A stretch of DNA of 5,070 nucleotides, taken from positions 1 through 5,070 of the forward strand of contig JAITVF010000214.1 of assembly GCA_031285945.1 (NCBI GenBank), in the 5' to 3' direction. The stretch comes from Oscillospiraceae bacterium. Its GTDB lineage: Bacteria > Bacillota > Clostridia > Oscillospirales > Ruminococcaceae. A program made the position numbers and the translations under genes. This document shows, piece after piece, positions 1-5,041 of the stretch. The notes under the pieces were generated by a model. The model was not told the DNA's origin. It worked only from the letters and a program-made list of their open reading frames with translations, and made no database searches. The first letter of the stretch is position 1. The number at the start of each line of letters is the position of its first letter.

Positions 1-1
1 G

Positions 2-100
2 CAGAGTCAGGAAGACCTGAGGGCTGAGCTTAAGCAGCGTCAGGAAGACCTGAGGGCTGAGCTTAAGCAGGGTCAGGAAGACCTGAAAGCCGAGCTTAAG
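2..100 (+). repeat. Three tandem 33-bp repeats inside the coiled-coil gene
   Basis: Units lie at 2-34, 35-67 and 68-100. Units 1 and 2 differ at a single base (Ser to Arg), while unit 3 carries a few more changes, mostly conservative (Arg to Lys). The 33-bp period equals 11 codons, one hendecad, so gain or loss of a unit keeps the frame and the coiled-coil register. More units may lie upstream of the window. Confidence 0.9.
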
Positions 101-289
101 CAGGATATCCGTGTGCTCAATCAAAGAGTGGCTGTGCTTGAAAGAGCCGTAAACGATCATATGTCCGCGATCCGCGAGGGCCTGGAAGGGTTTGCTGAGC
201 GGGGAAGGCAGATCGATCGGTTAGAAAGAAAGTACAATTCTCACGATGACCGCATCTGGGCCCTTGAACAGTACGCCAAGAGCCTGTAG
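2..289 (+). CDS. Coiled-coil protein with 11-residue repeats, 3' end only
   Basis: This is the C-terminal 95 codons of a gene that begins outside the window; the frame is open from base 2 to a TAG at 287-289. The visible protein begins with three near-identical 11-residue repeats of the form QxQEDLRAELK, followed by a diverged fourth (QDIRVLNQRVA). It is almost entirely charged and helical, with Leu, Ile and Val at heptad/hendecad spacing, as expected for a long coiled coil. The end (roughly residues 70-95) keeps the pattern with an LERKYNSHDDRIWALEQ segment. No enzyme motif, cysteine pair or membrane segment is visible. I do not recognise the family. Similar small coiled-coil proteins are common in Firmicutes and their phages, so a phage or structural origin is possible but unproven. 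A terminator 22 bp downstream ends the unit, so it is not in the darA operon. The coding call is firm because of the periodic helix; the function is unknown. Confidence 0.8.
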   Translation, partial: QSQEDLRAELKQRQEDLRAELKQGQEDLKAELKQDIRVLNQRVAVLERAVNDHMSAIREGLEGFAERGRQIDRLERKYNSHDDRIWALEQYAKSL

Positions 290-310
290 CGCATATAGCC
301 GCCATATATG

Positions 311-340
311 CCCCGCCACACGGCGGGGTGTTTTTTATTT
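311..340 (+). terminator. Rho-independent terminator of the coiled-coil gene
   Basis: A 7-bp all-G/C stem (CCCCGCC at 311-317 pairing with GGCGGGG at 322-328) has a 4-base ACAC loop and is followed by TG and a run of Ts (331-336, then ATTT). It starts 22 bp after the TAG and isolates the upstream gene from darA. Confidence 0.9.
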
Positions 341-378
341 CGCGCGGGGTATTTGCAGTAGTATTTGCGGCGCTTTTG

Positions 379-387
379 TGATATAGT
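379..387 (+). promoter_or_regulatory. Candidate extended -10 promoter for the darA operon
   Basis: TGATATAGT (379-387) matches an extended -10 element (TGn followed by TATAGT, one base from TATAAT). No good -35 lies at 17 bp, which is tolerable for an extended -10 promoter. An alternative pairing is TTGCGG (365-370) with TAATAG (387-392) at 16 bp. The position between the upstream terminator and the darA ribosome binding site fits. Transcription would start near 394 and give a leader of about 50 bases. Confidence 0.45.
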
Positions 388-444
388 AATAGTGAATAAA
401 AGTCTGACGCCATATAAGCAAGTGATAGAAAGGAGCCGGCTGAC

Positions 445-768
445 ATGAAGCTTATACTTGCGATAGTATCCGGCGACGACAGCGCGAAGGTATCGCGCGC
501 CCTTACGAAGGAAGGCTTCTTTGTTACAAAGCTCGCGACCACCGGCGGCTTTCTGGCCGCGGGTAACACAACCTTCCTGGTTGGGGTGGACGACGATAAG
601 GTGAGCGCCGTCATAGAAATTATTAAGAGCAATTCCCACACCCGAAAGCAGATGGTTCCCTCCTCCGCCTCCTACGGGGTGGGGATGTTCTCTGCCGCGC
701 CCATAGAGGTGCAGATCGGGGGGGCGACCGTCTTTGTGATGGATATCGCCGAATTTTATAAGCTGTGA
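445..768 (+). CDS. darA: Cyclic-di-AMP receptor DarA (YaaQ/PstA, PII-like)
   Basis: This 107-residue protein belongs to the YaaQ/DarA/PstA family of cytosolic, trimeric PII-like proteins that bind cyclic di-AMP. Its length matches the family (about 109 residues in Bacillus). Diagnostic segments are the N-terminal strand MKLILAIV, the VTKLATTGGFLAAGNTTFLVGV block (residues 27-48 and in two parts here) and GGATVFV (92-98). Thr28, Phe36, Leu37, Asn41 and Gly47 sit where ligand-contacting residues are described for the Staphylococcus PstA structure. The loop at residues 71-85, variable in the family, is Ser-rich and short. The ATG has a good ribosome binding site, AAAGGAG at 429-435 with 9 bp spacing. 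It is the first gene of the operon and its TGA overlaps the holB start. The yaaR and tmk genes that often accompany it are absent. What DarA signals to downstream is not well established in any organism. Confidence 0.95.
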   Translation: MKLILAIVSGDDSAKVSRALTKEGFFVTKLATTGGFLAAGNTTFLVGVDDDKVSAVIEIIKSNSHTRKQMVPSSASYGVGMFSAAPIEVQIGGATVFVMDIAEFYKL

Positions 769-1739
769 GCGCGGGGCTTGAGTTTCCGCTTAAGGAAAAC
801 CCTGCGGCAAAGGATATGTCAAGGCTTTTTGCGCAGGGACGCCGATATCCCCCGACTCTTCTGATAGAAGGCGCCGAGGGGAGCGGGAAGTCGGAGCTCG
901 CCCGCTATTTGGGAGCCGCCCTTCTTTGCCGGGGCGAGGAAAACCGCCCCTGCGGGCAGTGCTCCGCCTGCAGGAAGCTGCAAAAAAACATCCACCCCGA
1001 TTTTCAGGTCTTTGAAAGTGAGAAGAAGGCGGCGCGCTCCTTCCATGTCGGGCTGGTGCGCGCCCTTAGGGCTAGCGCGTATATTCGCCCCAACGAAAGC
1101 CGGGTTGCCGTTTTTCTTTTGGAAGACTGCGAGACAATGACCGACGAAGCCCAGAACGCCCTCTTAAAAATTCTGGAGGAGCCGCCCGGGGCCGCGGTGT
1201 TTTTGCTTACCTGCAAAAACAGGTCGATGCTTCTTGAAACAGTCAGATCCCGCGTCGCGAGCCTTTCTCTTGAAATCCCGGGGGCTGCGGCCTGCCTTGA
1301 GGTTCTGCGGGAGCGCTTTCCCGAAGCCGAGCCTGAAAAGCTTAAAGAGGCGGCGCAATGCTCCGGCGGCAGTATAGGCGCGGCCGTGCGAATTCTTGAC
1401 GGCAGGGAAAAGGGCGGCGAAGGGATAAGGGCGGCGGCGGCGGGGCTTCTTGTTAAAATAGCCGAGGCCGACGATTACGGTGCCCTGTTGCTTATGCGCC
1501 CCTGGGAGAAGGACAGGCAGGGCCTGGCGGCGCTTTTAGAGCAGCTTTACAGCCTTGTATGCGGCTTTTCGCTGGAGGGTGGCTACAGCGGCGGCGGGGC
1601 CGGACTCAGCCGCCGCCGGCTTTTTAGGCTTGCCGCCATAATAGAGGACGCGAGGGATGCGCTTGCTTTTAACGCGGGAGGGCTTATTCTCACCGCCGGC
1701 CTCTGCGCCCGCTGCATTGAGGCTGTAGAATCCGCCTGA
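765..1739 (+). CDS. holB: DNA polymerase III delta' subunit (clamp loader)
   Basis: This 324-residue protein is the delta' subunit of the clamp-loader complex, which opens and loads the beta clamp at primed sites together with tau/gamma and delta. The AAA+ fold is visible: a Walker A-like GAEGSGKS (residues 36-43), a four-cysteine zinc site (Cys55, Cys63, Cys66, Cys69), a Walker B-like FLLEDCE (117-123) and the family hallmark NALLKILEEPP (131-141). The arginine-finger motif, usually SRC, reads SRV (162-164), so the arginine is kept but the cysteine is replaced. The C-terminal third is helical and poorly conserved, as is normal. The length agrees with the roughly 330 residues of known homologues. 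The start is GTG at 765-767, overlapping the darA stop by 4 bp (GTGA) with no evident Shine-Dalgarno, so translation is probably coupled to darA. An ATG at codon 18 would remove conserved N-terminal residues and is less likely. Confidence 0.93.
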   Translation: MSAGLEFPLKENPAAKDMSRLFAQGRRYPPTLLIEGAEGSGKSELARYLGAALLCRGEENRPCGQCSACRKLQKNIHPDFQVFESEKKAARSFHVGLVRALRASAYIRPNESRVAVFLLEDCETMTDEAQNALLKILEEPPGAAVFLLTCKNRSMLLETVRSRVASLSLEIPGAAACLEVLRERFPEAEPEKLKEAAQCSGGSIGAAVRILDGREKGGEGIRAAAAGLLVKIAEADDYGALLLMRPWEKDRQGLAALLEQLYSLVCGFSLEGGYSGGGAGLSRRRLFRLAAIIEDARDALAFNAGGLILTAGLCARCIEAVESA

Positions 1740-1771
1740 TTTTTAGAACCTGTAAGGAGTTAATCATAAAT

Positions 1772-2680
1772 ATGGCCGAAATCATAGGAGTAAGATTTAA
1801 AAGCGTGGGCAAGGTGTATTATTTCGACCCGGGCGGCAAGGAGGCTCAAAAGGGGGATCACGTTATAGTTGAAACCTCCAGGGGGACCGAGTGCGGCGAG
1901 GTAGTGCTCTCGAACCGGGAGGTGGAGGATAAGCGGATCACCCAGCCGCTGCGCCCTATGCTCCGCCACGCTACCCGGGCCGATCTTGAAAGGCTTGCCA
2001 AAAACCGCGAAAAGGAAGAGCAGGCCTTTAAGGTGTGCCAGGAAAAGATTCGCGCCCACAAGCTTGAGATGAAGCTTATCGACGTTGAGTATACCTTTGA
2101 CAACAACAAGATACTCTTTTACTTTACAGCCGACGGCCGGGTGGATTTCAGGGAGCTTGTAAAGGATCTCGCCTCGGTTTTAAAGAGCCGGATAGAGCTG
2201 CGCCAGATAGGGGTAAGGGACGAGGCCAAGATGCTTGGCGGCTTAGGAATCTGCGGCAGGCCCTTTTGCTGCGCGACCTTTCTGGGCGAGTTCCAGCCCG
2301 TTTCAATCAAGATGGCAAAGGAGCAGGGGCTGAGCTTAAACCCCTCCAAGATATCGGGAACCTGCGGGCGGCTTATGTGCTGCCTTAAATATGAGCAGTC
2401 GGCCTACGAGGATCTTTTGAGGACGACCCCCAGAGTAAACGCTTATGTTCAAACGCCTGAGGGTAAGGGTACGGTCAGGGAGGCGAGCCTTCTTACCGGC
2501 AACCTTAAAATTCAGCTGGATAAGCACGATAACGATACGATAACGGTTTTTCACCGCGACGACGTTCGCCCCTGCAAGGATCCGCGCAGGGAGGAAAAGC
2601 TCCCAGAAAAAAAGCGGGAGCCCCAGTGGGAGACGGGCGGGGCGGCGCCCTCGCCAGATAACGGCGGCCAGGAGGGCTAA
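1772..2680 (+). CDS. ricT: RicT/YaaT, PSP1-domain iron-sulfur protein
   Basis: This 302-residue protein is the RicT (YaaT) member of the PSP1 family. In Bacillus subtilis RicT forms the Ric (Y) complex with RicA and RicF, which binds [4Fe-4S] clusters, helps RNase Y mature mRNAs, and affects sporulation, competence and biofilm formation. The signature is clear: GLGICGRPFCC (157-167) and SGTCGRLMCCLKYE (195-208), giving conserved cysteines 161, 166, 167, 198, 203 and 204. The N-terminal PSP1 start IIGVRFKSVGKVYYFDP and the central segment LIDVEYTFDNNKILFYFTAD are also typical. Residues from about 270 to the end are charged, proline- and glycine-rich and probably disordered, making it about 27 residues longer than the Bacillus protein. 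AAGGAG (1754-1759) precedes the ATG by a rather long 12 bp. The gene lies 32 bp after holB in the same operon. ricA and ricF are not in the window, which is usual. Confidence 0.95.
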   Translation: MAEIIGVRFKSVGKVYYFDPGGKEAQKGDHVIVETSRGTECGEVVLSNREVEDKRITQPLRPMLRHATRADLERLAKNREKEEQAFKVCQEKIRAHKLEMKLIDVEYTFDNNKILFYFTADGRVDFRELVKDLASVLKSRIELRQIGVRDEAKMLGGLGICGRPFCCATFLGEFQPVSIKMAKEQGLSLNPSKISGTCGRLMCCLKYEQSAYEDLLRTTPRVNAYVQTPEGKGTVREASLLTGNLKIQLDKHDNDTITVFHRDDVRPCKDPRREEKLPEKKREPQWETGGAAPSPDNGGQEG

Positions 2681-2681
2681 A

Positions 2682-2860
2682 GCGAAAAAAGCACGTCAAT
2701 CTAATTCTAAATATAATTCCCGCGTATGTCCCCCGCCGAAGGCGGGGGACATACGAAAAGCATCTTTTGTAAAGATTTAGTGTGTATTTTTCTAAAATAT
2801 GCCTCTATATTGAAACCCGCAAAGAGTCTTTCATAAATTAGATTGACGTGCGAAAAAAGC
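2682..2860. mobile_element. Palindromic MITE-like element 1 with flanking direct repeats
   Basis: Perfect 16-bp terminal inverted repeats, GCACGTCAATCTAATT (2691-2706) and its complement (2836-2851), enclose a non-coding core. Both ends carry the direct repeat GCGAAAAAAGC (2682-2692 and 2850-2860). It reads as a target-site duplication of 11 bp, or of 7 bp (GAAAAAA) if the element keeps its terminal GC. Inside is a perfect 15-bp stem with a GAA loop (2723-2755) and a small hairpin ATCTTT-TGT-AAAGAT near 2763-2777. No open reading frame fits within it. It starts 2 bp after the ricT stop and ends 8 bp before the ferredoxin -35, so it has split a short intergenic region without damaging either gene. 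That it moved by transposition is inferred from the repeat arrangement; no transposase is present here. As an RNA the strong stem could also stabilise or end the ricT transcript. Confidence 0.7.
2723..2755. repeat. Perfect 15-bp hairpin inside element 1
   Basis: CGTATGTCCCCCGCC (2723-2737) pairs completely with 2741-2755 across a GAA loop. The central CCCCCGCC/GGCGGGGG part is the same as in the hairpins of elements 2 and 3. It is followed by AAAAG, not a T-run, on the plus strand, and there is no T-run on the minus strand, so it is not a standard terminator. Confidence 0.85.
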
Positions 2861-2867
2861 AAACCGC

Positions 2868-2897
2868 TTGATTTTGCTTGTGGCTTTGTGTTACAAT
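2868..2897 (+). promoter_or_regulatory. Promoter of the ferredoxin gene
   Basis: TTGATT (2868-2873) and TACAAT (2892-2897) are spaced 18 bp apart, and the -10 is extended by TG at 2889-2890. This is a good housekeeping-type promoter. It starts just beyond the right direct repeat of element 1 and shows that the ferredoxin is transcribed separately from ricT. Confidence 0.7.
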
Positions 2898-2934
2898 GAG
2901 TACCAATAAAAACAGAAGGGGAGGTTATTTTAGC

Positions 2935-3105
2935 ATGGCATATGTTATTAATCAGGATTGCATCAGCTGCGGTACCTGTGAGGGCGAGTGCCCGGTAGGA
3001 GCTATAAGCGAGGGCGACGGCAAGTTTGTTATTGACGCCAACACCTGTATCGACTGCGGCGCCTGCGCCGGCGTTTGCCCCACCAGCGCCATAAACCCGC
3101 AGTAA
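2935..3105 (+). CDS. Small 2x[4Fe-4S] ferredoxin (clostridial type)
   Basis: This 56-residue bacterial ferredoxin is a small soluble electron carrier for low-potential redox enzymes such as pyruvate:ferredoxin oxidoreductase, hydrogenases or Rnf. Two CxxCxxCxxxCP motifs are complete: Cys9, 12, 15, 19 and Cys38, 41, 44, 48, each followed by Pro. The two halves are related (DCISCGTCEGECP and TCIDCGACAGVCP), the ancient duplicated fold. The length matches Clostridium ferredoxins (about 55 residues). The start at 2935 is chosen because AAGGGGAGG (2916-2924) precedes it by 10 bp and the protein then begins MAYVINQDC as in homologues. A longer frame from 2878 would begin upstream of the -10 box and is rejected. 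The gene stands alone, with its own promoter and terminator; its partner enzymes are not in the window. Confidence 0.95.
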   Translation: MAYVINQDCISCGTCEGECPVGAISEGDGKFVIDANTCIDCGACAGVCPTSAINPQ

Positions 3106-3126
3106 GCTTTATTTAACGCGAAAAAA

Positions 3127-3163
3127 CGGCCGGATACCCCAAAAGAGGGTCCGGTCGCTTTTT
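3127..3163 (+). terminator. Rho-independent terminator of the ferredoxin gene
   Basis: CGGCCGGA (3127-3134) pairs with TCCGGTCG (3150-3157, one G-T pair). CCC (3137-3139) pairs with GGG (3147-3149) after a 2-base bulge, with CAAAAGA as the loop. CTTTTT follows (3158-3163). It lies 21 bp after the stop and immediately before element 2. Confidence 0.85.
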
Positions 3164-3267
3164 ATACTGTTCCGCATTTAAAATACTTCTTTCTATTGCT
3201 TCCCCCGCCTCTGGCGGGGGAAGCAATAGAGTAATATTATAAAAGCGTTTTAAATGCGGATTAGTAT
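3164..3267. mobile_element. Palindromic MITE/REP-like element 2 (104 bp)
   Basis: The ends are 20-bp imperfect inverted repeats, ATACTGTTCCGCATTTAAAA (3164-3183) against the complement of 3248-3267, with two mismatches. The centre is a perfect 17-bp stem (3193-3209 with 3213-3229, extendable by one T-A pair) and a TCT loop. There is no open reading frame. TA occurs at both outer edges (TACT...AGTA), which would fit TA target duplication of the kind used by IS630/mariner-type elements; this is inference because TA lies within the repeat itself. It is the same family as 4963-5041. It fills the space between the convergent ferredoxin and M50 protease genes and may also act as a transcript-end structure for the minus-strand operon, which has no other obvious terminator. 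Confidence 0.75.
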
Positions 3268-3303
3268 TATATTTGATCGGATATTTGGCAGCTGGCGGCG
3301 GCT

Positions 3304-3888
3304 TTACCGCTCGCGTATAATCATGACCAATGCAAGATACCCAAATATTACAGGGGCCGTAAAGTTTACCGTTCCCCTCGCGGCCAGATATATGGCGGCG
3401 GCGGTGAGGGGAAGGAGCACGGCAAGGCCCGCCGCCCTTGAGATTTTTTCCGCGGCCTCGCATCCCGCTGCCCGCAGGCAGATTATCCTTACGATCTGGC
3501 CGCCGTCCAAGGAGCCAGCCGGCAAAAAATTGAATATGGCTACCGCCAGATGCGAGGCTGTCATGAGCATATTGCGCATGGAGGCAAAAAGGAAGAGGCG
3601 CAAAAACAAAGCCGCCGCCAGATTGGCGAGAATTCCCCCCGCGGCTACAAAAAGCTCCCCGCCGTAGGAGAGGGTTTTTCTTTGCGCGGTCGCTATGCGA
3701 ATGCTCACCGGCGTAAAGTATATCTCCCTCACTCCGGTGCCGAGAAGGAGGGCGGCCATAAGATGCCCCGATTCGTGTACGGCCACCGGCAGGATAAAAT
3801 AACGCAGCAGTATTCTGCGATCGGCCAAAAGAAGAAAAAGGGCGCAGACCGCGAAAAACCAGAAGGAAAACCGCAGCGTCACCCGCAA
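3304..3888 (-). CDS. M50 site-2 intramembrane metalloprotease, SpoIVFB-like
   Basis: This is a polytopic membrane zinc protease of the site-2 protease family. HESGH (residues 38-42 from the TTG at 3888) is the HExxH zinc/catalytic motif within a membrane segment. NFLPAGSLDGG (120-130) is the NPxxxLDGG-type motif supplying the third zinc ligand, Asp128. Hydrophobic segments lie near 5-22, 27-50, 79-101, 107-124, 150-170 and 178-191. At 194 residues it lacks the C-terminal CBS domain of Bacillus SpoIVFB. The order, directly after an M23 gene with one membrane segment, matches spoIVFA-spoIVFB, where the protease cleaves pro-sigma-K in the mother cell; that role is inferred. The start is uncertain: TTG at 3888 has no nearby ribosome binding site, whereas GGAGG (minus strand, 3929-3925) sits 9 bp before an in-frame CTG at 3915, which would add nine residues (MELRIRIPV) and place the start 4 bp after the M23 stop. 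Confidence 0.88.
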   Translation of the reverse strand: MRVTLRFSFWFFAVCALFLLLADRRILLRYFILPVAVHESGHLMAALLLGTGVREIYFTPVSIRIATAQRKTLSYGGELFVAAGGILANLAAALFLRLFLFASMRNMLMTASHLAVAIFNFLPAGSLDGGQIVRIICLRAAGCEAAEKISRAAGLAVLLPLTAAAIYLAARGTVNFTAPVIFGYLALVMIIRER

Positions 3889-3919
3889 TACCGGAATTCT
3901 GATACGCAGCTCCAGCTTC

Positions 3920-4861
3920 TTAATCCTCCGCCACTACTATATTGTCCTTAAGAATCCAGTATGGGTCTACAAACAGGCCCTCAACCATCACGCCGAAGTG
4001 GAGGTGAAAGCCGGTGGCCGTGCCGGTCATCCCTACCTTGGCTATCCGCTCCCCCTGATTGACAGACATGCCCTCCTTTGCTATTATCTCGGAGCAGTGG
4101 CCGTAAAAGGTTTCGAGATTGGTGGCGTGGCGCAGTATTATATACTTGCCGTAGATATCGTTCTCGCCCACCTCAGAAACCTCGCCCGGCAGCGCCGCGA
4201 GAATGCGGCTCCCCTCGGCCGAGGCAATGTCTATACCTGTGTGGAAATCCTCCCTGGCGCTTAAGGGATGCTCCCGCCACGCGAAGGGGGAGGTTATCAG
4301 GCCAAAAACCGGGGACCTTACCGGCGCGTTGAGAGCTACCGCCGCGTAGCTGCATCCTTCCGGCGCGCCCTCCGCTCCGGCGGAGAGCCGCACCTGAATA
4401 TCGCCCTGGGCGGCTCCCTGGGCGTCAAGATAATCGTATCCGGGAACCGGCACCGCGTCGGCCTGCCCGGAAGCGGGCTCCGCCGGCGGCGGAGTCGACG
4501 ACGAGGGCTCCTCATAATCGGTCGAGGCCTCGGGGGAGCTTGCCTCCGGCGCGGAAGAGCTGCCGCCCGCAAACCCTGTCATAAGCCCCTTGGCCTTGTC
4601 TAAAAGGCCCTCGCCCACCCGGCCCAGCTCGGAAAGATAAGCGGAAAAGCCGCCGGCCTCAGTCCCCACAAGCCTCTCGAACTCGCTTTTTATACGGGGA
4701 AAGCCCTCTTTGTCGGTGCTTTTAAGGGCAAAAAAGGCCGCAAGCAGCAAAACGCAGAGTATAATCTGCACCGTAAGCGCCGTCGCGACAAAGTCGCCCC
4801 CCGGCTCCGCCCGCCCCCGGGCCCTGCTTCTCTCCCTGTAGTAGTCCCGCCCCGCAGCCAT
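3920..4861 (-). CDS. Membrane-anchored M23 (LytM-type) peptidase, SpoIVFA-like
   Basis: This 313-residue protein has a basic, Arg-rich N terminus (residues 1-20), one membrane segment (about 26-46), a helical stretch (50-95), a low-complexity Ser/Pro/Glu/Ala linker (about 100-150) and a C-terminal M23 domain (about 183-302). The zinc and catalytic residues are all present: HTGID (His207, Asp211), YGH (His255) and HLH (His286, His288), so the domain could cleave peptidoglycan cross-bridges. The single membrane anchor and an M50 gene immediately downstream match SpoIVFA, which restrains and scaffolds SpoIVFB. The M23 domain of Bacillus SpoIVFA is usually regarded as inactive, so the intact site is notable. 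SpoIIQ-type function is an alternative. The ATG at 4861 is chosen because GGAAGGGG (minus strand, 4876-4869) precedes it by 7 bp. A TTG at 4918 would add 19 residues but overlaps the likely promoter. Confidence 0.88.
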   Translation of the reverse strand: MAAGRDYYRERSRARGRAEPGGDFVATALTVQIILCVLLLAAFFALKSTDKEGFPRIKSEFERLVGTEAGGFSAYLSELGRVGEGLLDKAKGLMTGFAGGSSSAPEASSPEASTDYEEPSSSTPPPAEPASGQADAVPVPGYDYLDAQGAAQGDIQVRLSAGAEGAPEGCSYAAVALNAPVRSPVFGLITSPFAWREHPLSAREDFHTGIDIASAEGSRILAALPGEVSEVGENDIYGKYIILRHATNLETFYGHCSEIIAKEGMSVNQGERIAKVGMTGTATGFHLHFGVMVEGLFVDPYWILKDNIVVAED

Positions 4862-4888
4862 AGCGCATCCCCTTCCCGAAAAGGCTTC

Positions 4889-4918
4889 TTCATAACATCC
4901 TATTCGGTATAAGGACAA
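4889..4918 (-). promoter_or_regulatory. Candidate promoter of the M23-M50 operon
   Basis: On the minus strand TTGTCC (4918-4913) and TATGAA (4894-4889) are 18 bp apart, and TG at 4897-4896 gives an extended -10. Both hexamers are imperfect. I see no convincing sigma-E or sigma-K pattern, so sporulation control is not supported by the sequence. The leader to the ATG would be about 20 bases. Confidence 0.4.
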
Positions 4919-4925
4919 AACATTC

Positions 4926-4953
4926 CCGGCCCGGGTGATTTGACCCGGGCCGG
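4926..4953 (-). terminator. 11-bp G/C hairpin, probable terminator of the upstream gene
   Basis: CCGGCCCGGGT (4926-4936) pairs perfectly with ACCCGGGCCGG (4943-4953) across a GATTTG loop. On the minus strand it is followed by GAATGTTTTG, a short T-run, which suits a terminator for the gene ending at about 5041. On the plus strand CGCTTTCTC follows, which is weaker. It separates that gene from the M23 promoter. Confidence 0.55.
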
Positions 4954-4962
4954 CGCTTTCTC

Positions 4963-5041
4963 ATACTAATCCGCAAAACGGCTTCCCCTGCCAGAGGCGG
5001 GGGAAGCCGTAGAAAGAAGCATTTTAAATGCGGAATAGTAT
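4963..5041. mobile_element. Palindromic MITE/REP-like element 3 (79 bp), inverted copy of element 2
   Basis: The ends are ATACTAATCCGC (4963-4974) and GCGGAATAGTAT (5030-5041), inverted with one mismatch. The central hairpin pairs 4978-4992 with 4996-5010 over an AGA loop, with one G-T pair. Read on the minus strand, its first 61 bases match element 2 at 56 positions. The remaining part is 25 bases shorter, so this copy carries an internal deletion of one arm. TA is again present at both edges. There is no open reading frame. Confidence 0.75.

Noticed and set aside
2..100. Tandem 33-bp repeats as a CRISPR array
   Set aside because: The units are directly adjacent with no spacers and encode an in-frame hendecad coiled coil.
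341..444. Riboswitch or structured leader upstream of darA
   Set aside because: The leader predicted from the promoter is only about 50 bases and shows no ydaO-like or other aptamer motif.
117..641. Minus-strand open frames opposite darA and the coiled-coil gene
   Set aside because: They run across the terminator, the promoter and the well-supported darA gene, and show no family features.
2723..2755. Element 1 hairpin as a classical ricT terminator
   Set aside because: No T-run follows on either strand. It may still influence transcript ends, but the canonical signature is missing.
2878..2934. N-terminal extension of the ferredoxin from an upstream ATG
   Set aside because: It would start upstream of the -10 box (2892-2897) and lacks a ribosome binding site, while AAGGGGAGG lies 10 bp before the ATG at 2935 and homologues begin there.
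3254..4603. Plus-strand open frames opposite the M50 and M23 genes
   Set aside because: They are antisense to genes with clear catalytic motifs, are rich in Arg, Gly, Pro and Ala as expected for shadow frames in G+C-rich DNA, and have no recognisable domains.
4862..4918. TTG start for the M23 protein, adding 19 residues
   Set aside because: There is no suitable ribosome binding site, the segment overlaps the candidate promoter, and the ATG at 4861 has a well-spaced GGAAGGGG.
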